Positions 21,522 through 21,653 of a stretch of 21,653 bases of DNA are shown piece after piece. Under the pieces are notes generated by a model. The model was not told the origin of the DNA and did not search any database. It saw only the letters and a list, made by a program, of their open reading frames with translations. Made by a program: the position numbers and the translations under genes. Source of the DNA: RGIG2041 sp045578865 (GTDB lineage: Bacteria; Bacillota; Clostridia; UBA1381; UMGS1253); the NCBI GenBank assembly GCA_045578865.1, contig JAZNLB010000007.1, positions 1 through 21,653 of the forward strand, written 5' to 3'. The stretch's first letter is position 1, and each line of letters begins with the position of its first letter.

Positions 21522-21653
21522 CTGGACAAGCCCTCGACCTATTAGTACAGCTTAGCTGAACACATTACTGTGCTTACACACGCTGCCTATCAACCACATA
21601 GTCTTTGTGGGGTCTTACTAGCTTACGCTATGGGAAATCTTATCTTGAAGGAG
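21522..21653 (-). rRNA. rrl: 23S ribosomal RNA, 3' end (partial)
   Basis: The minus strand ends with GTACTAATAGGTCGAGGGC, the highly conserved 3' end of bacterial 23S rRNA. Only the last ~130 bases lie in the window; the gene continues past the right edge. The exact 3' terminus is uncertain by a few bases. The 23S-5S spacer (21414-21521) shows no tRNA. Confidence 0.93.

Overview
The window looks like a chromosomal stretch of a low-to-moderate GC Gram-positive bacterium, most likely a gut-type member of the Clostridia. The signs are strong AGGAGG ribosome sites, several TTG/GTG starts, TTGACA-N17-TATAAT promoters, a Gram-positive LexA (DinR-type) box, an ArpU-like phage regulator and interspersed palindromic repeats of a kind I associate with Clostridia. 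I cannot name a species.

Layout. 1-141 is an array of small, mutually different hairpins separated by a constant ATATCGA linker. 262-3087 is a compact plus-strand phage-type cassette (zinc-ribbon protein, ArpU-like regulator, probable small terminase, intact large terminase, small helical protein, terminator). Its promoter holds a LexA box between -35 and -10. No portal, protease, capsid or tail gene follows. 3143-7592 is ordinary housekeeping: a SulP anion transporter, a CYTH phosphohydrolase, an orphan FeoB-associated-type Cys-rich membrane peptide, an unknown 234-aa protein and glucosamine-6-phosphate deaminase NagB.

7664-14726 is a metabolic unit. Minus-strand genes encode a DeoR-type repressor, then E2, E3 and a fused alpha-beta E1 of a 2-oxo-acid (pyruvate/acetoin/branched-chain type) dehydrogenase complex; a lipoate-protein ligase is divergent from the repressor. 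The repressor promoter and the E2 promoter share the same set of TTAACA/ATAACA motifs, suggesting one regulator controls itself, the complex and possibly the enzyme that lipoylates E2. 14951-17240 holds a PutP-type sodium/solute symporter and a TetR regulator separated by a perfect 16-bp inverted repeat.

17241-21256 is an accessory region rich in repeats. It contains a secreted nuclease with copper-amine-oxidase-like N-terminal domains, a 26-residue membrane peptide, a MITE-like palindromic element flanked by 25-bp near-identical repeats, a second hairpin array with a different linker (AATTCATGA), a more AT-rich FAD oxidoreductase, and a DUF559 endonuclease-like gene enclosed by terminal inverted repeats and broken by an in-frame TGA after eight codons. 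A 24-bp exact repeat occurs on both sides of the hairpin array and the FAD gene. 21265-21653 is the 3' end of a minus-strand rRNA operon (23S partial, 5S, terminator).

The most interesting signal is the repeat architecture: several unrelated-looking repeat families share one design, constant framing sequence with changing but self-complementary inserts, and one member carries a DUF559 gene. The SOS-controlled terminase cassette without a phage is the second point of interest.
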